Shown: positions 1 to 6,761, counted from the first letter of the stretch. The stretch: 8,524 nucleotides of DNA from Myxococcota bacterium (GCA_023150835.1 JAKLKB010000189.1:1-8524), one strand, 5' to 3'. Made by a program: numbers and translations. The notes: generated from the letters alone by a model not told the origin.

Positions 1-110
1 GAACTGAGGCGGCATTCGAGGGTCTCTACATGCTCTCTATCGTTTACTAACAACTTGGCTTGCGCCACTTCCTCTGTTGTCGTCTGGTCAACCGGACTTG
101 CCGAAACAAG

Positions 111-130
111 CCCGCCCCTTTAGGGGTGGG
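111..130 (+). repeat. Strong GC hairpin, resembling an IS200/IS605-type right-end hairpin
   Basis: CCCGCCCC (111-118) pairs with GGGGTGGG (123-130) across a TTTA loop. All eight positions pair, one of them as a G-T wobble. Hairpins with a CTTTAG top just past or overlapping the end of tnpB are typical of the right ends of IS200/IS605/IS607-family elements, where they are also part of the omega RNA. That link is inferred from shape and from the stop codon in the loop; no transposase is visible in the window. It could also be an ordinary transcript-end hairpin, although no T-run follows it. Confidence 0.3.
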
Positions 131-703
131 TCATTGACCTCACAATCTCCTTGCTTTTTCAGAATCTATCGTCACACACGGATTGTCCACAGGCACAAAT
201 CCACGTCAAGTTTCCGTGATGGTTCGGAGATAGACCTTTGTTGGTGGGGGGCCGTCTCAAGACTTTGCTGTTGGGGGGGGGATTGCAAACGCGCCGAATC
301 CGATCCACACAGGTCTCAGGTTGCAAGCGAAGACAAGCGAAGCACGGCATCCGCGAAAGGAGTGACACCGTTGACAAGGGAGCGTTGGCTTTTCGGTGTT
401 GGACGTGTGCTGGGTACTCCGACGGTGGATGGGTGCTGTAATACCTAGTGTTTGGCTGCGTAAGCCCTACGGAACATTGGATCGGTGACCACCCGACTTT
501 GCGATGAAACTCGTATGAATCGTCGGATGGGGACTTGCAAGCCGATGTTGGATGGGGTTGTTTTCAGCTTTTGGAGCGTTTGATCGCTTGTGCTACCGTT
601 GGCGATCACATCAGTTTGGGTCGATAGGCGGTGTTTGATGTATGGTCATAAGAGAGGAAATCTACACTGTCAACACAGAAAAAAAAGAACGGCAAAAGAT
701 CAT

Positions 704-708
704 GGAGG
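704..708 (+). promoter_or_regulatory. Ribosome binding site deciding the GTG start at 718
   Basis: A perfect GGAGG lies 9 bases before the GTG at 718. The TTG codons at 709 and 712 are too close to it. The ATG at 775 has only GGAAGGG about 20 bases upstream. This favours GTG 718, although ATG 775 gives a more usual signal-peptide length. Confidence 0.5.
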
Positions 709-717
709 TTGTTGAGG

Positions 718-2643
718 GTGAAAACATACGACAAGCGAGCGCATTTGGAAGGGTGTAGGTCGGTCTGGCGCGATATGCTCCGCTGCGTGGTGGTGTGTTT
801 GTTTGGGTTTGTGTGGGCTTTGGTTTGGGTGGCTTGTGATCTGAGTCCCACGAACGAGCCACCCCCACAAGAAGCCGTATCCGACGGGGCTGTTGAAGAT
901 CACAGCACCAAGACAGAGCCTCGATCCGAGACGCCCCCCAAAGAGTCCACCCAAGACGCCACCGAAGACCTCTCTCCCGATGCGCCTGCTCACGACACCG
1001 AGCCTGCAGAGCCTCCGAGCGATCCCGATCCTTCGGAAAAGATATCAGCCGACGCAAGCCCCGATCACACCGTCTCTGACATCCTCCCCGAGTCGCCCGA
1101 CCCCGATGGAGTGGCCGAACAGACCGCCCAAGACGCAAGCCCTGATGCCCCACCCACAGAGGCCGCCCCTCCCGAACAACCGCCCCAAGGAAGGCTGTGG
1201 TTTGTCTCTCCCCAAGGTAGCGATACACAAGGGGATGGCTCGTTGGGACGGCCTTTTGCGTCGTTGGAGTGGGCTACATCCAAAGCTGTGGGCGGCGATG
1301 CGATCTATCTTCGCGGCGGTACATACCGCGCTTTCAAGCAACGTATCCGCAAAAAAGCCTCTGCGACGGCCCCCCTGATCTTCTCGGTCTACCCCGGCGA
1401 ACAAGTGCTTTGTACCTCGCAAGGAGCCGATTTTTCGGATGGTCGGCATGTCTTTGAAGTTGATCAATCCGCGCATTTGATCTTTCGAGGCGATGGGCGC
1501 TGGATCATCGACGGCCAACAAACGACCCTTCAAAGCAAGCGCTCGCTCGTCAACCTTTCCACAAGCGAATACCTCGAATTCGAGGGCTTTGAGATCCGCC
1601 ACTCAAACGACCGAGGCTTGAGCTTTTATCAATCCAAGCATCTGCGGATCGCACAAAACAACGTACACCACACTTACAATCGCGCCCTTGGAGGCAGCGG
1701 CGATCACATCTTGATCGAGAAAAATCACGTCTCCCACGCCAGTTTGATCAACGAAAACCGCAAGATGTGTTCGGGAAATACGTGTGCGGGGGGCTGGCCT
1801 GCGGCGGTCAGTACGATCTTTTGGTGGGACACTGGCGCGTGGAGCAAAGATATCAAGTTTCGCGAGAATCTGGTGCATAACGTGTGGGGCGAAGGCATCG
1901 ATGCCTTGTACCTTGATGGTGGCGAGATCGTTGGAAACACCGTGTACAACGCCTTTTCTGTCAACATCTATCTCGACAAGGCCCGCCATATCTTGGTCGA
2001 CCGCAATCATCTCTATAGCACCGATCCGGCCTATTCTCGGGCAGACAAGCCTCACCCCGCCAACGGTATCTCCTTTTCTGTCGAGGCCGCCACCCCACAA
2101 AGTACCCTTCCCACCGAAGAGATCACGATCTCAAACAACCTAATCTACGGAACGGGGCGCGGCATCACGTATTGGCACGATGCTGCAAACAAACATCCCC
2201 AAAACAGTTATCGGGCGATCTCCATCCTCCACAATGTGATCCTCGATACCTACGCCGAACCCCTTTACATCGCCGAAGTCACCCCCAAACAAGCGGGCCA
2301 TCTTCTCCCCTCCCTTGGACTTGTTGCCAACAATATCCTCGCCAAAGGCCGTGTGATCTCCCAACACTATATGCTCGGCGATCCGACAGCATGGCGCTTT
2401 TCAAACAACAACTGGATCGGTGGTCTTCCTACAGATCCCGCCGTCTCCCATCCAAACAGCCACGCTCAACCCCCGCTGTGGCTCTCCAATCAACACTTCG
2501 CAGGTGCGCCTCCGACCGCGTTTCGCCTACAACCCACTTCGCCCAATCGCGGCGCAGGTCAGCCGTCGTCCGTCACCACCGACTTTTGGGGAACCCCGCG
2601 TTCTCGAACCTCCCCAACCATCGGAATCCACGAAGTCCAGTAA
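718..2643 (+). CDS. Predicted lipoprotein with acidic Pro-rich stalk and right-handed parallel beta-helix domain
   Basis: The 641-residue product (622 if it starts at ATG 775) has a hydrophobic signal rich in Val, Leu and Trp that ends VWVAC. Cys40 would be the lipidated residue, and it is followed by Asp. Residues 41-157 form a low-complexity linker rich in Pro, Glu, Asp, Ser and Ala with recurring DASPD/SPDAP words, probably a flexible stalk. Residue 160 onward reads as a classic entry to a pectate-lyase-like fold: WFVSPQGSD, GDGS.GRPFASL, then GGDAIYLRGGTYR. It is followed by PbH1-style turns such as KHLRIAQNNVHH, DHILIEKNHVSH, DIKFRENLVHN, HILVDRNHLYS and ITISNNLIYG. Cys351 and Cys356 could close a disulfide loop. 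The C-terminus, DFWGTPR....IGIHE, matches the usual end of this superfamily. The fold is clear. Substrate and activity (polysaccharide binding or lyase) are unknown, as no catalytic set can be assigned. The location is probably a membrane surface. The coding strand is C-rich, unlike the WD40 gene on the same strand. Confidence 0.88.
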   Translation: MKTYDKRAHLEGCRSVWRDMLRCVVVCLFGFVWALVWVACDLSPTNEPPPQEAVSDGAVEDHSTKTEPRSETPPKESTQDATEDLSPDAPAHDTEPAEPPSDPDPSEKISADASPDHTVSDILPESPDPDGVAEQTAQDASPDAPPTEAAPPEQPPQGRLWFVSPQGSDTQGDGSLGRPFASLEWATSKAVGGDAIYLRGGTYRAFKQRIRKKASATAPLIFSVYPGEQVLCTSQGADFSDGRHVFEVDQSAHLIFRGDGRWIIDGQQTTLQSKRSLVNLSTSEYLEFEGFEIRHSNDRGLSFYQSKHLRIAQNNVHHTYNRALGGSGDHILIEKNHVSHASLINENRKMCSGNTCAGGWPAAVSTIFWWDTGAWSKDIKFRENLVHNVWGEGIDALYLDGGEIVGNTVYNAFSVNIYLDKARHILVDRNHLYSTDPAYSRADKPHPANGISFSVEAATPQSTLPTEEITISNNLIYGTGRGITYWHDAANKHPQNSYRAISILHNVILDTYAEPLYIAEVTPKQAGHLLPSLGLVANNILAKGRVISQHYMLGDPTAWRFSNNNWIGGLPTDPAVSHPNSHAQPPLWLSNQHFAGAPPTAFRLQPTSPNRGAGQPSSVTTDFWGTPRSRTSPTIGIHEVQ

Positions 2644-2670
2644 CACGAAATCCGCAGGGCGCGTGATCGT

Positions 2671-2701
2671 AAAACGTAGGGGCAGTTCCCCGTGGCTGCC
2701 C
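2671..2701 (-). terminator. Weak intrinsic terminator candidate for the Cys-rich lipoprotein gene
   Basis: Read on the minus strand, the 6-bp stem GGGCAG...CTGCCC with a 10-base loop is followed by CTACGTTTT. It lies about 80 bases past the stop codon of the minus-strand gene. The T-run is short and offset by five bases, so strength is doubtful. The gap between these convergent genes is only 135 bp, and no better candidate was found for either direction. Confidence 0.3.
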
Positions 2702-2720
2702 AAGAATCGGGCGTCTACGT
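2674..2720. repeat. Compact fold-back element between convergent genes
   Basis: This 47-bp stretch is bounded by a perfect inverted repeat, ACGTAG (2674-2679) and CTACGT (2715-2720). Inside, GGGCAG (2680-2685) pairs with CTGCCC (2696-2701), or alternatively GCCC (2698-2701) pairs with GGGC (2709-2712). The layout, beginning with a GTAGGGGC word, resembles the small palindromic repeats scattered between genes in many bacteria. Copy number cannot be judged from one window. Confidence 0.45.
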
Positions 2721-2778
2721 GTTCTCGTACACACCTTTCGGGTATCGTATAAGCGGATATCCAAACGGACGAGATATC

Positions 2779-4356
2779 TCAGGGGAGGCAATACTTGGGT
2801 TGGAGGGGGTCGGGTTGTGCGCAGAAGGTTCCAAATTTGGCGCATACAGCGGGGTTATCGACGCAAGTGATCACGCATTGCTTGGTATCGCTAGACGCAG
2901 GTGGAGCGAAATAGCCCGTGCAAGCGGCACAATTGACGTTCTTGCAAGCGGTCGAGATGCTGGCGTCGGGAAGAGGGGTGCAGTCAGGTTGCCCGTTGCA
3001 GGTCTCGTTGGAGCAAAAGCCGATGGGACGGAGATCATAGGTTTTCAGAGGAATGAAGCAGCGCAAACCCGCTTCGCAATTTTCATCAAAGAGTTCGCAG
3101 CTTTCCCAACGTTTTCGTACACCTGCTGGGACACAGGCTTTGATGGATTTGAACACGCCCGTTTCGACCCGATGCCCCAGCGTAATGCACTTCTCTCGCG
3201 TGGAACCGCCCGTACAGTCCGAGTCAGACGCACACGTCTTCAAACAAAGCTTGCGCGTTGTCACAAGATGCGGAGTCTTGAGCTCTGTACATGTTTTGCC
3301 CGCAGAGCAAGGCGAGCCCTCGCAGATCTGGGTACATCGAGCAGCCGCAGGAGAAGGCAGGCAGAGGTTGCCCGTCGCACACAGATCGCCATTTCGACCG
3401 CAAGGAGCGCCATCACGACCGTTGTTGGTGGGATTCTCGCACAGCTTGCTGGTCGGGTTGCAAAATTGCCCGCGTGGGCAGGTCTTGTAAAGTTCGTCCA
3501 GACTGCACGGTATGCCCGGTCCTTGGGGGGGGAAGACCGCAAGGCAGAACGCTCCAAATCCCACACGCGCCCGAGCGCACAACAACCCGTTTGGGCAGGG
3601 CGCACCCGTTGGATCGCAAGACTGTAAGCAGTAGCCTTCGGCTTTTCCGCTCGGTCGCATACAAAACAAACCGCCCGAACAAGGTATCGTGTCGCTACAC
3701 TTGATCAGTCCGCATTCGTCGTCGGCTGCATCGAGCTTTCCGTCGCAATCGTTGTCGATCTTGTCGTCGCAGATCTCTTTGGCAGGAACAACGGCCTCGC
3801 TACAAGCGCTCCATGTGTTGTTTTCGCACTTTTGAAAGCCCGCTTTGCAAGGGCTGGTGCAAGTATACTTTCCCTCGGCTTCTTTGGTGCAGCCTGTCGA
3901 AGCCTCGTAGCATGGGCGAGTTTCGCCTGCTTTGCAGGTGCAGTTGTCGTCGGTTTTTCCGTCGCAGTTGTCGTCGATCTGGTTTCCACAGACTTCACTG
4001 CTTGCGGGAGCGACTTCGCCCGTGCATACGCCCCATGCGTTGGCTTTGCAGGTCTGTGCGCCTGCTTTGCACGCTCCCACGCATTTGTAGGTACCGTCAG
4101 CTTGCTTGGTGCAGCCTGTGGTGGGCGTATAACACGGGCGGCTCTCGTTGTCTTTGCAGACCACAGGGGTGGCTTGGACGGCCTTGCATTGTCCGTTTTG
4201 GCACGTCCAAGAACCCGCACAATCCGCGTTGCTTGAACAAGCGCTCGTGAGTTGAGGCGAAAGAGTGGGCGGGCTGCTACAAGCGATCCACAACAACCAC
4301 GCAGTCGAGAGCAACAGGCTCGCGGTACGTCCGAGGCGAAGGGATGAGGTCTTCAT
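2779..4356 (-). CDS. Cysteine-rich lipoprotein with two MopE-type metal-binding-like motifs
   Basis: The 525-residue product starts at the ATG complementary to 4354-4356, with GGAG seven bases upstream; the frame stays open further upstream only through the repeat leader. A signal peptide ends LLWIAC, making Cys26 the lipid anchor. About 63 of 525 residues are Cys. A short motif, C40-C46-C52-C57, comes first. Two duplicated modules of about 75 residues follow (67-140 and 141-216). Each has RPCY..(T/S)TGCTK, then CKAG, then a final EVCGNQIDDNCDGKTDDNC or EICDDKIDNDCDGKLD segment. These ends match the 'putative metal-binding motif' of MopE-like proteins, common in myxobacterial surface proteins. 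Residues 217-525 hold further irregular Cys-pair repeats (PCxxGxxC type). The protein is probably extracytoplasmic and disulfide-rich. Metal binding is family knowledge, not shown here, and the actual role is unknown. It lies 167 bp behind thrS on the same strand and may be reached by read-through. Confidence 0.85.
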   Translation of the reverse strand: MKTSSLRLGRTASLLLSTAWLLWIACSSPPTLSPQLTSACSSNADCAGSWTCQNGQCKAVQATPVVCKDNESRPCYTPTTGCTKQADGTYKCVGACKAGAQTCKANAWGVCTGEVAPASSEVCGNQIDDNCDGKTDDNCTCKAGETRPCYEASTGCTKEAEGKYTCTSPCKAGFQKCENNTWSACSEAVVPAKEICDDKIDNDCDGKLDAADDECGLIKCSDTIPCSGGLFCMRPSGKAEGYCLQSCDPTGAPCPNGLLCARARVGFGAFCLAVFPPQGPGIPCSLDELYKTCPRGQFCNPTSKLCENPTNNGRDGAPCGRNGDLCATGNLCLPSPAAARCTQICEGSPCSAGKTCTELKTPHLVTTRKLCLKTCASDSDCTGGSTREKCITLGHRVETGVFKSIKACVPAGVRKRWESCELFDENCEAGLRCFIPLKTYDLRPIGFCSNETCNGQPDCTPLPDASISTACKNVNCAACTGYFAPPASSDTKQCVITCVDNPAVCAKFGTFCAQPDPLQPKYCLP

Positions 4357-4361
4357 CAAAA

Positions 4362-4499
4362 ATCTCCGCGTGTGAAGGCAGAAGATCTCCGCTTGTAAAG
4401 GCAGGATATCTTCGCTTGTAAAGGCAGGATATCTTCGCGTGTGTAGGCAGAAGATCTTCGCGTGTGAAGGCAGAAGATCTTCGCTTGTAAAAGCGGATC
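4362..4499. repeat. Six head-to-tail copies of a 23-bp repeat in the leader of the Cys-rich lipoprotein gene
   Basis: The units are 4362-4384, 4385-4407, 4408-4430, 4431-4453, 4454-4476 and 4477-4499, each exactly 23 bp with no indels. On the plus strand each starts ATCTYCGC and has a GGC or GCGG core near base 14. Two unit types occur. One has GCGTGTG with a GAAG end (units 1, 4, 5). The other has GCTTGTA with a GGAT or GATC end (units 2, 3, 6). Junctions between type-one units and their neighbours create the 10-bp palindrome GAAGATCTTC. The array fills most of the 167 bp between the thrS stop and the lipoprotein ATG. There are no spacers, so it is not CRISPR. A 23-bp step is not a multiple of three, so it does not encode a peptide repeat. 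Confidence 0.93.
4364..4367 (-). promoter_or_regulatory. Ribosome binding site contributed by the last 23-bp repeat unit
   Basis: On the minus strand GGAG lies seven bases before the ATG at 4356. It belongs to the repeat unit nearest the gene. The same position reads GAAG in four of the other five units and GGAG in the second, so the repeat array supplies the start signal of the gene. Confidence 0.65.
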
Positions 4500-4523
4500 T
4501 TGTGCGGCCCGCTCCAAAGATGC

Positions 4524-6332
4524 CTACTCTTCGAGCGGATTGGCGGGATGAGAGTTGCGACGCAAACGGATCTCGTCGGCGATCCAAGCCGCAAACGCTT
4601 CGACTCCAAAGGTTTCTTGTTCTTTTTGCCCGTAGCGCCGCAGTGTGACATCTTCTTTGTCGCGCTCGTTGCCACCCACGATCAGCAGGTTGGGGATCTT
4701 TTGAACGGTGCCGTTGCGGATCTTTTTGCTAAAAGAATCGTTCGACAGGTCGGCTTCGGCACGCACGCTGTTTTGGCGAAGGCGCGCACGAACTTTATCT
4801 GCATAATCGAAAAACTCAGGTGCAACGGGGATGACACGCGCTTGGATCGGCGCAAGCCACGTCGGAAATGCCCCACCGTAATGCTCGATCAAAAAGCTGA
4901 TAAAGCGTTCGTGTGTGCCGAGCGGTGCGCGGTGGATGATGTAAGGATAGCGTGTTTGTCCATCAGGTCCGGTGTATTCGAGTTGAAAACGCGGGCCGCT
5001 GGTGAAATCAAGCTGGTTGGTACTCGCGGTCTCTTCGCGCCCAACGACGTTCGAGACTTGAAAGTCGATCTTGGGTCCGTAAAAGGCCGCTTCTCCCGCG
5101 ACTTCTTCGTAGTCGATGCCGATCTCTTGGAGGACTCCGCGCAACAGATTGACGGTTTTGTCCCATTCATCGAAGTTATCGACAAACTTGTCTTTGTTTT
5201 GATCGTGAACAGACAGCCGCACCCAATAGTTGGAAAGGCCGAACAGATCGTAGTAATACTTGTGCATCTCCATGACTTTTTTGAGCTCATCGCGGACGTG
5301 GCTTTCGTCGCAATACAGATGCGCGTCGTTCATGTACATCCCGCGCACACGCAGCAGCCCCGCCAACTCGCCCGAACGCTCGAAGCGATAGACTTGGCCG
5401 TATTCGGCAAGACGCAACGGAAGATCGCGGTAAGAGCGGATCAACGCCTTGCAGATCGTGTGATGGTGCGGACAGTTCATCGGTTTGAGATAGTACTCTT
5501 CATCATCAAGGATCATCGGCGGATACATGCTGTCTTTGTAATAAGGCAAGTGGCCGCTGATGTGATAGAGCTTGCTTTGGGTGATATGTGGCGTGGCGAC
5601 GCGATCGTAGCCGTAGGCAAACTCGGTCTCACGCGCAAGTTGTTCGAGGGAGTCACGAATCGCCGTTCCTTTGGGCATCCACAACGGAAGACCTTTGCCG
5701 ACATCTTCGGAGATCGTGAACAGATCCAACTCACGGCCTAATTTGCGGTGATCGCGCTCTTGGGCCAGTTTGCGGCGCTTTTCAAACAACACCAGTTCTT
5801 CGGGAGTTTCAAAGGCCAGCCCGTAGATACGGGTCATCATGACATTTTTTTCATCGCCGCGCCAATACGCTCCTGCGATGCTGTCGAGCTTAAAGGCTTT
5901 GAAAGGCAGGTCGCTGGTCTTTTCGACGTGCGGCCCTTCGCACATATCAGTAAAGGGACCGTTGGTGTAAAAGCTGATCTCTTCGCCTTGTTCGATAAAC
6001 TCTTTGACCAACTCCAGCTTGTATTCTTCGCCGCGTTGTTGGAGGAATTCCACCGCTTTTTGGGCGGGCAATACAAAACGCTCAAAGGTTTGTTTTTCTT
6101 TGATAATCTTTTTCATGCGCTGCTCGATCTCTTTGAGATCTTCGGCTTCGAGCGGGCGCGGCAGCATGAAGTCGTAGTAAAATCCCGTATCGATCGGAGG
6201 CCCGATCCCAAGCTTCACGTCTCCCTGCTTGGCGTCCGCAAAGTAAGACAACACCGCTTGCGCCATCACATGGGCTAGACTGTGCCGATATTTGTACAGT
6301 TGGCTGTTTTTGTCGAGCACTTGCTTCTTCAT
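4524..6332 (-). CDS. thrS: Threonyl-tRNA synthetase (ThrRS) without TGS domain
   Basis: The 602-residue enzyme charges tRNA-Thr with threonine in the cytoplasm and should hydrolyse mischarged Ser-tRNA. The start at 6332 (MKKQVLDKNS) has GGGAG ten bases upstream. The editing domain begins almost at once, with HSLAH (17-21) and CEGPH (131-135) giving its four conserved His/Cys residues. The class II core follows: MNCPHHH with zinc-ligand Cys287, motif 2 YRFERSGELAGLLRVRG (315-331), NDAH with His338, QLDF (440-443), His467 and motif 3 GTHERF (472-477). The anticodon-binding domain runs from about 495 to the end. The usual N-terminal TGS domain of about 60 residues is missing: the frame upstream of Met1 is open but encodes only repeat-derived residues. 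The segment before QLDF reads REETASTN rather than the E. coli-like RAWQCGTV. No infC, rpmI or rplT follows, unlike many bacteria. Confidence 0.96.
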   Translation of the reverse strand: MKKQVLDKNSQLYKYRHSLAHVMAQAVLSYFADAKQGDVKLGIGPPIDTGFYYDFMLPRPLEAEDLKEIEQRMKKIIKEKQTFERFVLPAQKAVEFLQQRGEEYKLELVKEFIEQGEEISFYTNGPFTDMCEGPHVEKTSDLPFKAFKLDSIAGAYWRGDEKNVMMTRIYGLAFETPEELVLFEKRRKLAQERDHRKLGRELDLFTISEDVGKGLPLWMPKGTAIRDSLEQLARETEFAYGYDRVATPHITQSKLYHISGHLPYYKDSMYPPMILDDEEYYLKPMNCPHHHTICKALIRSYRDLPLRLAEYGQVYRFERSGELAGLLRVRGMYMNDAHLYCDESHVRDELKKVMEMHKYYYDLFGLSNYWVRLSVHDQNKDKFVDNFDEWDKTVNLLRGVLQEIGIDYEEVAGEAAFYGPKIDFQVSNVVGREETASTNQLDFTSGPRFQLEYTGPDGQTRYPYIIHRAPLGTHERFISFLIEHYGGAFPTWLAPIQARVIPVAPEFFDYADKVRARLRQNSVRAEADLSNDSFSKKIRNGTVQKIPNLLIVGGNERDKEDVTLRRYGQKEQETFGVEAFAAWIADEIRLRRNSHPANPLEE

Positions 6333-6342
6333 CAAAAAAAGT

Positions 6343-6347
6343 CTCCC
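6343..6347 (-). promoter_or_regulatory. Ribosome binding site of thrS
   Basis: GGGAG on the minus strand lies ten bases before the ATG at 6332, separated by ACTTTTTTTG. It fixes the start at MKKQ and argues against a longer product extending into the minisatellite. Confidence 0.7.
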
Positions 6348-6379
6348 TACGTCGGATCTTTTTGTTTGGGGGGTTGACC

Positions 6380-6395
6380 ACCAAGCTACCTTGGT
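6380..6395. promoter_or_regulatory. Perfect 6+6 inverted repeat upstream of thrS
   Basis: ACCAAG and CTTGGT are separated by CTAC, about 50 bases before the thrS start codon in the divergent intergenic region. The size and spacing would suit a dimeric repressor site or a short RNA hairpin in the thrS leader. It is a single occurrence, so chance remains possible. Confidence 0.25.
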
Positions 6396-6467
6396 CGCAT
6401 CCCTCTCGCTACACGCGACGGGGACGCCAACGGGTCGGTCTGCCCTTGGGGCGCGAATATAGCCGCT

Positions 6468-6481
6468 TCTTGCGCGCAAGA
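6468..6481. promoter_or_regulatory. 14-bp perfect palindrome in the divergent intergenic region
   Basis: TCTTGCGCGCAAGA is fully self-complementary. It lies between thrS and the start of the 9-bp minisatellite, beside a TATAGC word (6458-6463) that might be a -10 element for rightward transcription. An operator role is only a guess. Confidence 0.25.
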
Positions 6482-6521
6482 CAAGGCCACAAAACGCGGA
6501 TGAAACAAAGCAATGTCCACG

Positions 6522-6746
6522 GAAAACACGGAAGACACGGAAAACACAGAAGACACAGAAGACACAGAAGACACAGAAGACACAGAAGACACAGAAGACA
6601 CAGAAGACACAGAAGACACAGAAGACACAGAAGACACGGAAGACACGGAAGACACGGAAGACACGGAAGACACAGAAGACACAGAAGACACAGAAGACAC
6701 AGAAGACACAGAAGACACAGAAGACACAGAAGACACGGAAGACACG
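6522..6746. repeat. 9-bp minisatellite, 25 copies, between thrS and the WD40 lipoprotein gene
   Basis: The unit is GAAGACACR. Twenty-five copies run without indels; the first and third have GAAAAC in place of GAAGAC. The last base alternates in blocks (G, then a long run of A, four G, a further run of A, two G), which suggests block duplication as well as slippage. Because the unit is three codons long, every frame stays open: (EDT)n on plus frame 6513-6764, (RRH)n in a second plus frame, and VFC-, LLC- or SSV-type repeats on the minus strand. The 83-codon (EDT)n frame starts at ATG 6513 without a good ribosome binding site and stops 3 bases before the WD40 start. It is more likely a by-product of the repeat than a gene. 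Confidence 0.95.
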
Positions 6747-6757
6747 GAAGGGAAAAC

Positions 6758-6761
6758 AGGG
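6758..6761 (+). promoter_or_regulatory. Ribosome binding site of the WD40 lipoprotein gene
   Basis: AGGG, part of AGGGTGA, lies six bases before the ATG at 6768. It overlaps the last codons and the TGA (6762-6764) of the (EDT)n frame, so translational coupling is possible if that frame were ever translated. Confidence 0.55.

Larger units (their letters stand above)
1..717. other. Region without a convincing gene, upstream of the beta-helix lipoprotein
   Basis: Several short open frames cross this stretch on both strands, but none has a recognisable domain, a good ribosome binding site or protein-like composition. The first frame is open from base 1 to a TAG at 120-122, which falls inside the hairpin at 111-130. 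Its last residues read ...GLAETSPPL. A tnpB frame that ends inside the element's right-end hairpin would look like this, but no TnpB zinc finger or catalytic motif is visible in the 40 codons available, so it is at best a decayed remnant. No tRNA, rRNA or group II intron core was seen. A promoter for the downstream gene is expected before 704, but no clean -35/-10 pair stands out. Confidence 0.5.

Noticed and set aside
77-448. 123-codon plus frame near the left edge
   Set aside because: It starts at a TTG with no ribosome binding site, runs through the strong hairpin, and has no recognisable features.
2692-3627. 311-codon plus frame opposite the Cys-rich lipoprotein
   Set aside because: It is antisense to a gene with a clear signal peptide and ordered repeats, and no domain was recognised in it.
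4362-4499. CRISPR array
   Set aside because: The 23-bp units abut directly with no spacers, and no cas gene is present.
4357-4587. Upstream in-frame extension of the Cys-rich lipoprotein
   Set aside because: It would translate the 23-bp repeats and overlap thrS. The signal peptide and ribosome binding site place the start at 4356.
4500-5741. Long plus-strand open frame (413 codons) opposite thrS
   Set aside because: It is wholly antisense to a strongly supported thrS, and its sequence shows no domain. Its openness follows from thrS codon usage.
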